Shown piece after piece: positions 1 to 5,176 of a stretch of 5,182 bases of DNA. How positions within the stretch are numbered: the first letter of the stretch is position 1; each line of letters starts with the position of its first letter. The position numbers were made by a program, and so were the translations under genes. The notes below the pieces were generated by a model, which worked only from the letters and a program-made list of their open reading frames with translations, did not search any database and had not been told where the DNA came from. Source of the DNA: Deltaproteobacteria bacterium (GTDB lineage Bacteria > Desulfobacterota > DSM-4660 > Desulfatiglandales > B25-G16); contig JAGYMO010000373.1 in assembly GCA_018400255.1 (NCBI GenBank), forward strand, positions 1 through 5,182, written 5' to 3'.

Positions 1-454
1 ATTCATCGTCTCCAAGTCCGATCTTGCTGATGATATCGATGAGTTCACCCAAGCGGTATTTATCCAGAGATGGACGCGAATAGTCCTTGGGCAGAACGCC
101 CTTGAGGGTCGGGTTCTCTTTCTCAATGGCAACCATCGCGTCATCAACCAGTTTGCCGATGGTTGGCTGCTTGGCACTATCCTGAAGCACTTTCCAACGA
201 GCCTCCTTGGGCACCCAAAAGATGTTTCCAGCCGCGTATTCATCACGGTCTTCCGGGTCTGTGTATTCAGTATCCTTCGTGGCCTCCAGCTGCTTGTACT
301 TTGCCTGGAAAGCGTCGGAGATATATTTGAGAAAAATCAAGCCGAGAACCACATGCTTATACTCAGAGGCGTCCATATAGCCCCTGAGCTTATCAGCTGC
401 GGCCCACATTTGATTCTCAAAACCCAGATTAGCCCCATTGTTATTCTTAGCCAT
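1..454 (-). CDS. hsdM: Type I restriction-modification methyltransferase (M) subunit, N-terminal part
   Basis: This is the first 151 codons of an HsdM subunit; the gene continues past the left edge. The translation begins MAKNNNGANLGFENQMWAAA and carries the typical HsdM N-terminal helical domain, including the run EYKHVVLGLIFLKYISDAF (about residues 47-65) and the later GNIFWVPKEARW segment. In the family this domain contacts the specificity subunit and DNA. The N6-adenine methyltransferase motifs (DPxxGSGG-like and NPPF) lie beyond the window, so catalytic integrity cannot be judged. The ATG at 454-452 has AAAGG at 465-461, spaced 6 nt. hsdS and hsdR are expected further left but not visible. 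A hand count of 180 bases gives about 51% G+C, clearly above the SPARTA genes. The product would act in the cytoplasm, methylating host DNA for self-recognition. The family call is firm; whether the gene is complete is unknown. Confidence 0.93.
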   Translation of the reverse strand, partial: MAKNNNGANLGFENQMWAAADKLRGYMDASEYKHVVLGLIFLKYISDAFQAKYKQLEATKDTEYTDPEDRDEYAAGNIFWVPKEARWKVLQDSAKQPTIGKLVDDAMVAIEKENPTLKGVLPKDYSRPSLDKYRLGELIDIISKIGLGDDE

Positions 455-518
455 TATCAACCTTTATATATGTAAAAAATTTGGTTAAATCTTCTATTAG
501 TTCTTAATAGCAGCCACA

Positions 519-555
519 AAAAAGCTCCACTAAGGCTTTATTAGTGGAGCTTTTT
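519..555. terminator. Bidirectional terminator-like hairpin, copy 1
   Basis: A perfect 15-bp inverted repeat: AAAAAGCTCCACTAA at 519-533 and TTAGTGGAGCTTTTT at 541-555, with loop GGCTTTA. A-tract and T-tract flank the GC-containing stem, so either strand would form a stem followed by U residues, the layout of a rho-independent terminator. On the minus strand it would stop transcripts arriving from the small ORF or toxin-antitoxin side before hsdM. The same arms occur at 5140-5176. The stop codon of the small ORF at 530-730 lies inside it. Confidence 0.8.
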
Positions 556-730
556 GAAAAATACTTATTCTAAAATAGTTGAACCCCAGTGGAATAGCAT
601 ATCTTAGATTGTAAAAATTGTGGAATAATAGAACTACAGGTATGCTTTGGAAAAGTTGTTTTTCAGGGTGAATTTCATTCCACGGTGCAGACGCCAGTGA
701 AATAGGCTTCGCATTGTATGGGGTAAACAC
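530..730 (-). CDS. Hypothetical 66-residue protein with its own promoter and strong RBS
   Basis: I do not recognise this protein. It starts at GTG (730-728), preceded by AAGGAGG at 742-736 with a 5-nt spacer, the strongest Shine-Dalgarno sequence in the window. A consensus -35 TTGACA lies further upstream. The ORF ends with TAG inside the hairpin at 519-555, so promoter, RBS, ORF and terminator form a complete small transcription unit. The sequence begins MFTPYNAKPISLASAPWNEI and is rich in aromatic residues and proline. A middle stretch, SIPVVLLFHNFYNL, is hydrophobic but short and broken by polar residues, so a membrane segment is doubtful. The last codons are dictated by the hairpin arm, which is unusual for a conserved protein. 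It could be a genuine orphan, a leader peptide for hsdM, or a relic of a truncated gene. Expression looks plausible; function is unknown. Confidence 0.35.
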   Translation of the reverse strand: MFTPYNAKPISLASAPWNEIHPEKQLFQSIPVVLLFHNFYNLRYAIPLGFNYFRISIFQKAPLIKP

Positions 731-767
731 AATAACCTCCTTAAATGGTTATGTTTATTTTGCGATT

Positions 768-796
768 ACGCTATTCCTATATTTCTGATTTGTCAA
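768..796 (-). promoter_or_regulatory. Candidate sigma-70 promoter for the small ORF
   Basis: On the minus strand there is a perfect -35 box TTGACA (796-791), a 17-bp spacer and a weak -10 TAGCGT (773-768; 3 of 6 matches to TATAAT). It lies 37 bases upstream of the GTG start at 730, with the strong SD between. The -35 and spacing are good; the -10 is poor, so strength is uncertain or an activator is needed. Confidence 0.4.
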
Positions 797-817
797 GGAA
801 AGAAAGGCGGTATGAAT

Positions 818-873
818 TAGCTGGTAGCTGTCAGCTGGTAGCTGATAGCCAATAGCTGATAGCTAGAAGCTTG
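818..873. repeat. Imperfect tandem heptamer repeat, eight units of TAGCTGR
   Basis: Eight consecutive 7-bp units stay in exact phase: TAGCTGG, TAGCTGT, CAGCTGG, TAGCTGA, TAGCCAA, TAGCTGA, TAGCTAG, AAGCTTG. The consensus TAGCTGR contains the palindromic core AGCT, so the array can also fold on itself. It lies in non-coding DNA upstream of the small ORF promoter. Short tandem heptamer arrays are known in intergenic DNA of several bacteria; their role is usually unknown. Confidence 0.8.
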
Positions 874-1120
874 CTATAACTGAACGTATTTCCGAACCCC
901 TATTGATTATGACTGTTTGCCGCTCACAGATTATCCACAAATGTTTTTGTGGCTCATGATTATCGTTATTTAATACACAAATAATTCTGCTTCTTATGGC
1001 GGCAATTTTTCCCATGAAAATGGCCATGTAAGCCCTCAAGATGCCAATTTTTTGGCAGATTATCAATGAATTTTAATAGCATAGCGTGGTCAGAGCCCAA
1101 GCCCACACTTCAGTGAATGG

Positions 1121-1459
1121 TTATCTTCCAATAATCTCACTTAGGCCATCGATGAGCTGCTCAAGAATTTCTGGTGGTAGGTTAGTGATTCTCTTGCCAA
1201 TGCGCTGAACAGAAAGGGTTCTTATTTGGCTGATTTTTACCCATGATTTTTTTGGCAGCTTGTCGGACTCAAGTTCAAATGTGAGAGGGAATCCAGCGCG
1301 TTGTGGCTGGCTGGTGATCGCCATAGCAATAACGGTTCCTGATCTTTCATTAAAGATATCATGGCTTAATATAAGTACTGGTCTGACACCGGCTTGCTCA
1401 TTCCCTTTTGTAGGATTCAAATCAGCCCAACGGATATCACCTCTTAATATTCTGGCCAT
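1121..1459 (-). CDS. mazF: MazF/PemK-family endoribonuclease toxin
   Basis: A 112-residue protein of the normal MazF/PemK length. The N-terminus MARILRGDIRWADLNPTKGN leads into EQAGVRPVLILS, the conserved first strands of the fold. R26 in GVRP and T49 in AITS match, by position and context, the Arg and Thr known to be catalytic in characterised MazF enzymes (R25 and T48 in Bacillus subtilis MazF). SWVKISQIRTLS (72-83) is the conserved strand lining the RNA groove, and the C-terminal helix NLPPEILEQLIDGLSEI is typical. The enzyme would cut single-stranded mRNA at a short sequence motif in the cytoplasm, stopping translation. Its ATG (1459-1457) lies inside the antitoxin gene, with 16 nt of overlap, so translation is probably coupled. 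No key residue appears lost, so the toxin looks active. The cleavage motif cannot be read from sequence. Confidence 0.95.
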   Translation of the reverse strand: MARILRGDIRWADLNPTKGNEQAGVRPVLILSHDIFNERSGTVIAMAITSQPQRAGFPLTFELESDKLPKKSWVKISQIRTLSVQRIGKRITNLPPEILEQLIDGLSEIIGR

Positions 1460-1686
1460 TCAGTCACATCCTCAGATATTCCTTCTTCAGCGAGTGCTTT
1501 CTCATATGAAGGATTAAGTTTCATGCACTCCCTGGCGAGCCGGGTTTTTTCAAGGCGTTTAATTTTATCCTGTACGGCCTCTTGAATCGCCTTGCTCCGA
1601 TTAGGAAAAACATGTTCCTTCACGAGACGGTCAAGCCTCTGAAGGGTTTCATCATCGATCGTGATTGCTACTTTTGCCGTTCCCAT
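1444..1686 (-). CDS. Ribbon-helix-helix (CopG-like) antitoxin of the MazF pair
   Basis: An 80-residue protein in the first position of the toxin-antitoxin operon. Residues 5-42 (KVAITIDDETLQRLDRLVKE followed by PNRSKAIQEAVQDKI) form a ribbon-helix-helix DNA-binding domain: a short beta strand, a helix, the NRSKA turn and a second helix. The rest, ending in EEGISEDVTEWPEY, is acidic and probably disordered until it wraps the toxin; such tails usually neutralise MazF-type toxins. The ATG at 1686-1684 has GGAGGT at 1697-1692, 5 nt away. Upstream sits a promoter whose -10 is covered by a palindrome, as expected for autorepression by the antitoxin or the antitoxin-toxin complex. The fold differs from the AbrB-type MazE of E. 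coli, so no mazE symbol is given. Confidence 0.93.
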   Translation of the reverse strand: MGTAKVAITIDDETLQRLDRLVKEHVFPNRSKAIQEAVQDKIKRLEKTRLARECMKLNPSYEKALAEEGISEDVTEWPEY

Positions 1687-1698
1687 TATTTACCTCCA

Positions 1699-1717
1699 GT
1701 ATGATAATTAATCATAC
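1699..1717. promoter_or_regulatory. Palindromic operator candidate of the toxin-antitoxin operon
   Basis: Perfect 7-bp arms GTATGAT (1699-1705) and ATCATAC (1711-1717) flank a 5-bp AATTA centre. The palindrome covers the -10 box and ends one base before the SD, so a bound ribbon-helix-helix dimer pair would block RNA polymerase. Position and symmetry fit autoregulation by the antitoxin; binding itself is inferred. Confidence 0.6.
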
Positions 1718-1732
1718 CATCATGAAAGTCAA
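1704..1732 (-). promoter_or_regulatory. Sigma-70 promoter of the toxin-antitoxin operon
   Basis: On the minus strand: -35 TTGACT (1732-1727; 5 of 6 matches to TTGACA), a 17-bp spacer, and -10 AATTAT (1709-1704; 4 of 6 matches to TATAAT). The antitoxin ATG begins at 1686, with the SD at 1697-1692. Transcription would start a few bases from the SD, giving a very short leader. The palindrome at 1699-1717 overlaps the -10. Confidence 0.6.
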
Positions 1733-1755
1733 GCATTTTTTGTAATTGGGCAGAT

Positions 1756-1795
1756 AACGACAAGTTCACCCCGTCATGGGGTGAAACTTGTTGTT
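1756..1795. repeat. Long imperfect hairpin downstream of pAgo
   Basis: The left arm (AACGACAAGTTCACCCC, 1756-1772) pairs with the right arm (GGGGTGAAACTTGTTGTT, 1778-1795) around loop GTCAT, with one bulged A and one G-T wobble. It lies 75 bases beyond the pAgo stop on the minus strand, so it could end the SPARTA transcript or protect its 3' end. No T-tract follows on that strand, so it is not a standard intrinsic terminator. On the minus strand GCCCAAC (1799-1793) precedes it and GTTATCT (1759-1753) closes it, recalling integron attC core boxes only partly. Confidence 0.7.
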
Positions 1796-1870
1796 GGGCG
1801 AATAGGTTGGAAATTAAGTTCTTGTTATTACTATTACAAAGTAGGTATTTTCTATCCGGCTACTAATAAA

Positions 1871-3397
1871 TTAGACGTAATGCTTGAAAGGCAAAACCCC
1901 AGTTTCGATGTTTTGACCAGCGGTAAGTACTTCACCGATGGAGTCTGCGAAGCGCAAGGTTACTGGAAGCCCATCACCGTAAATGCATGCGTTATAATTG
2001 AGCTTTGTTAACGCAAGAATATCTTTGCATACTGTTGTGATATCCTGTTTTCCTCTTGCCACCTCTATATCCAAAGGGTTGGGAGTTTCGAGTCCTAATT
2101 GTGTTTGCAGCCTTGGGATAAATCCTTTGCTCCATAGCAATGCTTTTGAAGCGCTTATTCGCAAGACGGTTCCTCTTGGGACGCAATAGGTATAATCTCG
2201 GAACAATTTGATGGCCATGTCATCGCAAATTCTGACACCTACCAGTGCTGCCTTGCCTTTAGTGACTGCAGAAAACCCTTCCCACTCTTCATCATCAAAA
2301 TAAGTCTTGGCGTGGATGAAAATTTCTTTTGGATTGTTATCAGTTTGGGATTTTTCCTTGAAAGCATTTAGAGATTGCGCCAATAGGTCCTTTGCGTCTA
2401 CTCTTTTTATGTGGAACTCTTTTGTCTTTGGATTGTACCATGGGCCAATGTTCCCCTTGAATACAACTCCGTCTCCGGAATCAAGGAACATTTGGGCTGC
2501 ACAGCAGGCATTGCGATCAATCTCATCTGTGTGGAGTTTCTTGTAAACCAGTCCTATGTAGCAGACTCCTTCACGCACATCCCCTAACCGCCAGGGCAAA
2601 CCGCCAGCTTTGTAATAAAGAGTTGTGCTGATATTCCATGCCTTAGCAGTATCGAACTTTCTTTCTTCCTCAATTTTTTTATCATTCTTCCATAACTCAC
2701 TGTAGTTTATAGTGCTCTCTCTTATAATCTGCGTCACGATTCTGCTCGAAAGCAATTTCGCCTTAAGCTGGTTGTGGAAATTGACTTCGAATTCATAAGC
2801 ATCTTTAAGCTGGTTGAGTTCGTCGAAAAGGAATCCCTGCCTCGGGTCTCTTTGTCTCTTGCTGAGCCCTAACCTTATGTTTTCTTCTGAAAACGGGATT
2901 TTTGACTTTGGACGTCCATAAAGGTAAATCTCATCCGGTATGACCACAAACCAAACGTTGACAGGCATTTCTTCTTCCTTCCCATATCTTATCAAGCGGT
3001 CAGAATAAAGATTACAAAGGTTATGAACCCTTTGATGCCCGTCAGTGTAACGCAGGTATTCTGCAATCTCTTCCAGAGGTACATCTATCTCAGGTATATT
3101 ATTGAAGTTGATGCATATTCCGAAGGCTGCTTCCAGCCCCGGGAAAAAAGGACGTGCCAACTCTTGCTTTTCGTTGTATACAGGCTTGTGGATTTTTTCT
3201 AGATAGTCTTTTAATGCTTTTCTTTGTACGCGAGGGCCTATAATCCCTACGTTTAACTGGCCAGTGAGTTTGTCTTGAGTAAATGGGCCGAATAGGGTTA
3301 TACCATCCCTTACATCAACCAATTTTTGACCGAATCCGAAGGTCAACCGGGGTTCAGGAATGTGCAGAAGTTCAACTTGCCCGTTATTACTGCCCAC
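1871..3397 (-). CDS. Short prokaryotic Argonaute (MID-PIWI), SPARTA subunit, catalytically inactive
   Basis: A 508-residue short pAgo, essentially the length of known SPARTA Argonautes, with MID and PIWI but no N or PAZ domains. The N-terminal segment RLTFGFGQKLVDVRDGITLF then GPF (about 17-39) is a hallmark of the family. The MID region contains FHNQLKAK (207-214) and TQII (222-225), in the expected place for the pocket that binds the guide 5' phosphate. PIWI runs from about 260 to the end. The first catalytic Asp position reads YIGLVYKK (V284), the third reads FIHAKTYF (K364), and only D485 in RFADS resembles an active residue, so slicing is not expected. GTG start at 3397-3395 has AAGGAG at 3412-3407, 9 nt away, and overlaps TIR-APAZ by 11 nt. 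It should form a heterodimer with that protein, use a small guide to recognise invader DNA, and switch on the TIR domain. Confidence 0.94.
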   Translation of the reverse strand: MGSNNGQVELLHIPEPRLTFGFGQKLVDVRDGITLFGPFTQDKLTGQLNVGIIGPRVQRKALKDYLEKIHKPVYNEKQELARPFFPGLEAAFGICINFNNIPEIDVPLEEIAEYLRYTDGHQRVHNLCNLYSDRLIRYGKEEEMPVNVWFVVIPDEIYLYGRPKSKIPFSEENIRLGLSKRQRDPRQGFLFDELNQLKDAYEFEVNFHNQLKAKLLSSRIVTQIIRESTINYSELWKNDKKIEEERKFDTAKAWNISTTLYYKAGGLPWRLGDVREGVCYIGLVYKKLHTDEIDRNACCAAQMFLDSGDGVVFKGNIGPWYNPKTKEFHIKRVDAKDLLAQSLNAFKEKSQTDNNPKEIFIHAKTYFDDEEWEGFSAVTKGKAALVGVRICDDMAIKLFRDYTYCVPRGTVLRISASKALLWSKGFIPRLQTQLGLETPNPLDIEVARGKQDITTVCKDILALTKLNYNACIYGDGLPVTLRFADSIGEVLTAGQNIETGVLPFKHYV

Positions 3398-4796
3398 TTA
3401 TCAACTCTCCTTCTTCCTCTTCCATTTCTTCTTCATATTGATTAAGTACATCCTGCCGGTCTTTTGACTTAGGCTCATAATAACCAAAATCTGACCAGAA
3501 GCACATTGGCGTGGGTTCCATTTTGAGGATGAAATCGCTATTAAGTGGTATTTTGATTTCCCCTTCTTTGTCCTTTATACCATTGAGAAAGGCGAGGTAC
3601 ATGTCACGCCATTCCTTGTTAAAAAAACGCTTTCCTTTTTTCCTACGATGGGTGTGCATTTTATCTTTGTCTTGCCACGCCGCAAAACCACTTTCCGTAA
3701 AAATAAGGTGAGACTTCAGGCTGAAGGCCAAAAATGGGGTGAATTCTGGTCTGCATGATACGGCGTAGTGCCATTTCCCCAGCGAGAGGTATTTGCCAAT
3801 TAGTGTCTTTTTTTTGTTTTGTTTTTTAGTGCCAAAAACATATTCAAAGGTTACCTTATTCCCATGCAAATTAGCAGGAGTAAAGTAATAAGCCTGTTTC
3901 TTATTGGCTAATTCATACCAAAACATGCCGCGCTTTTTCATAAGCAGGTGAAACACCCTTGAGAGAAGAGCTTTTAAGTGGTTTGTGCAGTCCCAATGAC
4001 TGGGGAAATCCGTGCTCTCAAAACCAGTGAGGACTTTGCTTACTTCAATCTCAAACCGGCCTTTGAGTTCAGCCATAGGTTCGCGTCTCTCATCTTGGAG
4101 TTGTCTGAGAAATTCAGAAGAAAACGAAGATAATATATTTGATATCTTTCCAACAGGGTACGTGAATTCTTCATTGTAGATCGATCGTGCATTCGCTTCA
4201 GATTCGAATTGATACATGTAGAAGATCTTGGGTAATGCAGATATGGGCCAGAATGTACTGAAGTAAAGCTCCCGCTTTCCTGCAACTACCCCACCTTTAG
4301 TGATGTATTTGTTTTCGAACCAGTCTGCAAACTCGGAAGCTTTATTGTTTACAATCTTTGGGGTGTTATCCTTGTCCAGCTTTTTTAATAGTTGCCTTAG
4401 ACCTTCTGCCCAGTTGTCATAAAATGGTATCTGAATCAACCGGTCCGCCCCGATAAAAAGATTATAAGTAGAGTTGTCGATGTTCAAGAGTATGATGAAA
4501 TCCTTGAGTGATGACTGTTTGCTTATGCTCTCTGCTAGACTGTATTCTTTAGAGATTCCATCTTTCAGACATCCAGGATTTTGATTAACACAAATGTTTT
4601 TTGAGTATACAAGAATAAATTTGGCAGCATTATTTCTAATAACGTGGTCTATTTTTTCCCAGAACTTCTCTCCTCCCAAAAGAGCATTTTTGTCTATCCA
4701 GATGTCGTAGCCAAGTGAGCTGAGGCGCGAGGCAAGCCAAATGGCAAAGTCGCTTTGCTCAGGGGTGGCATGACTTATGAAAATCGTTTCACGCAT
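3387..4796 (-). CDS. TIR-APAZ protein, NADase effector subunit of SPARTA
   Basis: With the ATG at 4796-4794 the product has 469 residues. Residues 1-140 form a TIR domain: strand TIFISHA, then YDIWIDKNALLGGEKFWEKI, where E47 is the likely catalytic Glu by alignment of the KFWEKI segment with other TIR NADases, then FILVYSKN. Residues from about 165 to 440 are APAZ, with LYFSTFWPISALPKIFYMY near its start and GKWHYAVS and SLKSHLIFTESG later. APAZ resembles the N and linker regions of long Argonautes and holds the pAgo partner. The tail YEEEMEEEEGE (454-464) is strongly acidic. Known SPARTA complexes hydrolyse NAD(P)+ once activated. An in-frame TTG at 4877 would add 27 residues, but it lacks a Shine-Dalgarno sequence, while the ATG has AGGAG at 4811-4807 (10-nt spacing) and puts the TIR strand at the N-terminus. 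It is first in the operon. A lysine stretch (KKQNKKK) is encoded by A-tracts of 6, 4 and 8. Confidence 0.94.
   Translation of the reverse strand: MRETIFISHATPEQSDFAIWLASRLSSLGYDIWIDKNALLGGEKFWEKIDHVIRNNAAKFILVYSKNICVNQNPGCLKDGISKEYSLAESISKQSSLKDFIILLNIDNSTYNLFIGADRLIQIPFYDNWAEGLRQLLKKLDKDNTPKIVNNKASEFADWFENKYITKGGVVAGKRELYFSTFWPISALPKIFYMYQFESEANARSIYNEEFTYPVGKISNILSSFSSEFLRQLQDERREPMAELKGRFEIEVSKVLTGFESTDFPSHWDCTNHLKALLSRVFHLLMKKRGMFWYELANKKQAYYFTPANLHGNKVTFEYVFGTKKQNKKKTLIGKYLSLGKWHYAVSCRPEFTPFLAFSLKSHLIFTESGFAAWQDKDKMHTHRRKKGKRFFNKEWRDMYLAFLNGIKDKEGEIKIPLNSDFILKMEPTPMCFWSDFGYYEPKSKDRQDVLNQYEEEMEEEEGELISGQ
3407..3412 (-). promoter_or_regulatory. Ribosome binding site of pAgo, inside the TIR-APAZ acidic tail codons
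   Basis: AAGGAG on the minus strand, 9 nt before the GTG at 3397. It is part of the Glu-Gly-Glu codons of the upstream protein's C-terminus. The 11-nt gene overlap and embedded RBS imply translational coupling, which would favour equal amounts of the two heterodimer subunits. This RBS supports the GTG as the start. Confidence 0.7.
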
Positions 4797-5139
4797 ATTG
4801 GGTGGGCTCCTATATGCCTTAGGCAGCACTTCATAATTTTGTTTTACCAAAGCCCAGTGGCAACGGCGGCACAACAAGTTATTCTGTAGAACTATATAGC
4901 TCCATAATTTGAATAATATATAGAAAGATTAAACCTAATTTCACATTTCTGGCCAAAAAAAGGAAAGTGGTAGGTCTGCCCTTTACTCATGTTTAGCTTA
5001 CTCATCAGGGACCGGAATCAGGGTTCGTATCTTCCTATGTCATTTATCATCCTTTAAGCTTACAATAAAGTAACCTACCCCTGCCTTATGCTCTCTTTTT
5101 CTTTCTTAACATCACCTGTCGTTTTTCAAAATAGACGTA
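4797..5139. other. AT-rich region upstream of the SPARTA operon
   Basis: No convincing gene is seen. The stretch 4890-4925 is very AT-rich. On the minus strand TATAGT (4896-4891) and overlapping TATATA or TATTAT sequences could serve as -10 boxes, but no good -35 is present at the right distance, so I cannot place the operon promoter. A distant inverted repeat pairs AGTGGTAGGT (4966-4975) with ACCTACCCCT (5073-5082), 9 of 10 matching, of unknown meaning. The SD for TIR-APAZ is at 4811-4807. Confidence 0.6.
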
Positions 5140-5176
5140 AAAAAGCTCCACTAATACAGCATTAGTGGAGCTTTTT
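5140..5176. terminator. Bidirectional terminator-like hairpin, copy 2
   Basis: A perfect 16-bp inverted repeat: AAAAAGCTCCACTAAT (5140-5155) and ATTAGTGGAGCTTTTT (5161-5176), loop ACAGC. The inner 15-nt arms are identical to those at 519-555, while the loop differs. On the minus strand it would stop transcription entering the SPARTA operon from a gene beyond the right edge. On the plus strand it is also a valid stem plus T-tract. Confidence 0.8.

Larger units (their letters stand above)
731..1120. other. Non-coding interval between small ORF and toxin gene
   Basis: About 390 bases with no convincing gene. It holds the candidate promoter at 768-796, the heptamer repeat at 818-873, and two small hairpins: CCACAAA/TTTGTGG (935-941 and 946-952) and TGCCAA/TTGGCA (1042-1047 and 1052-1057). 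Neither small hairpin is followed by a T-tract on the minus strand, so neither is a convincing terminator for the toxin gene. A minus-strand open frame at 863-1066 begins with TTG, has no Shine-Dalgarno sequence, and its translation shows no recognisable pattern. Confidence 0.7.

Noticed and set aside
818..873. CRISPR array
   Set aside because: The units are 7 bp with no spacers, far from the repeat-spacer layout of CRISPR.
931..939. Sequence TTATCCACA, matching the DnaA box consensus
   Set aside because: It is a single isolated copy without clustered boxes, an AT-rich unwinding region or a replication gene, so it is most likely chance and not an origin.
1042..1057. Hairpin TGCCAA/TTGGCA downstream of the toxin gene as its terminator
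   Set aside because: The stem is only 6 bp and no T-tract follows on the minus strand.
863..1066. 67-codon minus-strand open frame
   Set aside because: It has a TTG start without an RBS, overlaps the heptamer repeat, and its translation shows no family pattern.
1260..1517. 85-codon plus-strand open frame antisense to the toxin-antitoxin genes
   Set aside because: It lies wholly opposite two recognised genes and shows no RBS or family pattern.
1781..2011. 76-codon plus-strand open frame
   Set aside because: It starts inside a hairpin arm and is mostly antisense to the C-terminus of pAgo; no RBS is seen.
1992..2546. Other open frames within pAgo on both strands
   Set aside because: They are shadows of a well-supported gene, with no recognisable translation.
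3511..4285. Open frames in other frames within TIR-APAZ
   Set aside because: They are shadow frames; the TIR-APAZ frame is full length and clearly assigned.
4797..4877. 27-residue N-terminal extension of TIR-APAZ starting at TTG 4877
   Set aside because: There is no Shine-Dalgarno sequence before the TTG, the extension does not resemble TIR sequence, and the internal ATG at 4796 has AGGAG upstream and starts right at the TIR first strand.
519..5176. Insertion sequence or transposon with the hairpins as terminal inverted repeats
   Set aside because: Each hairpin is itself palindromic, no transposase or recombinase is encoded between them, and no target-site duplication is visible outside them.
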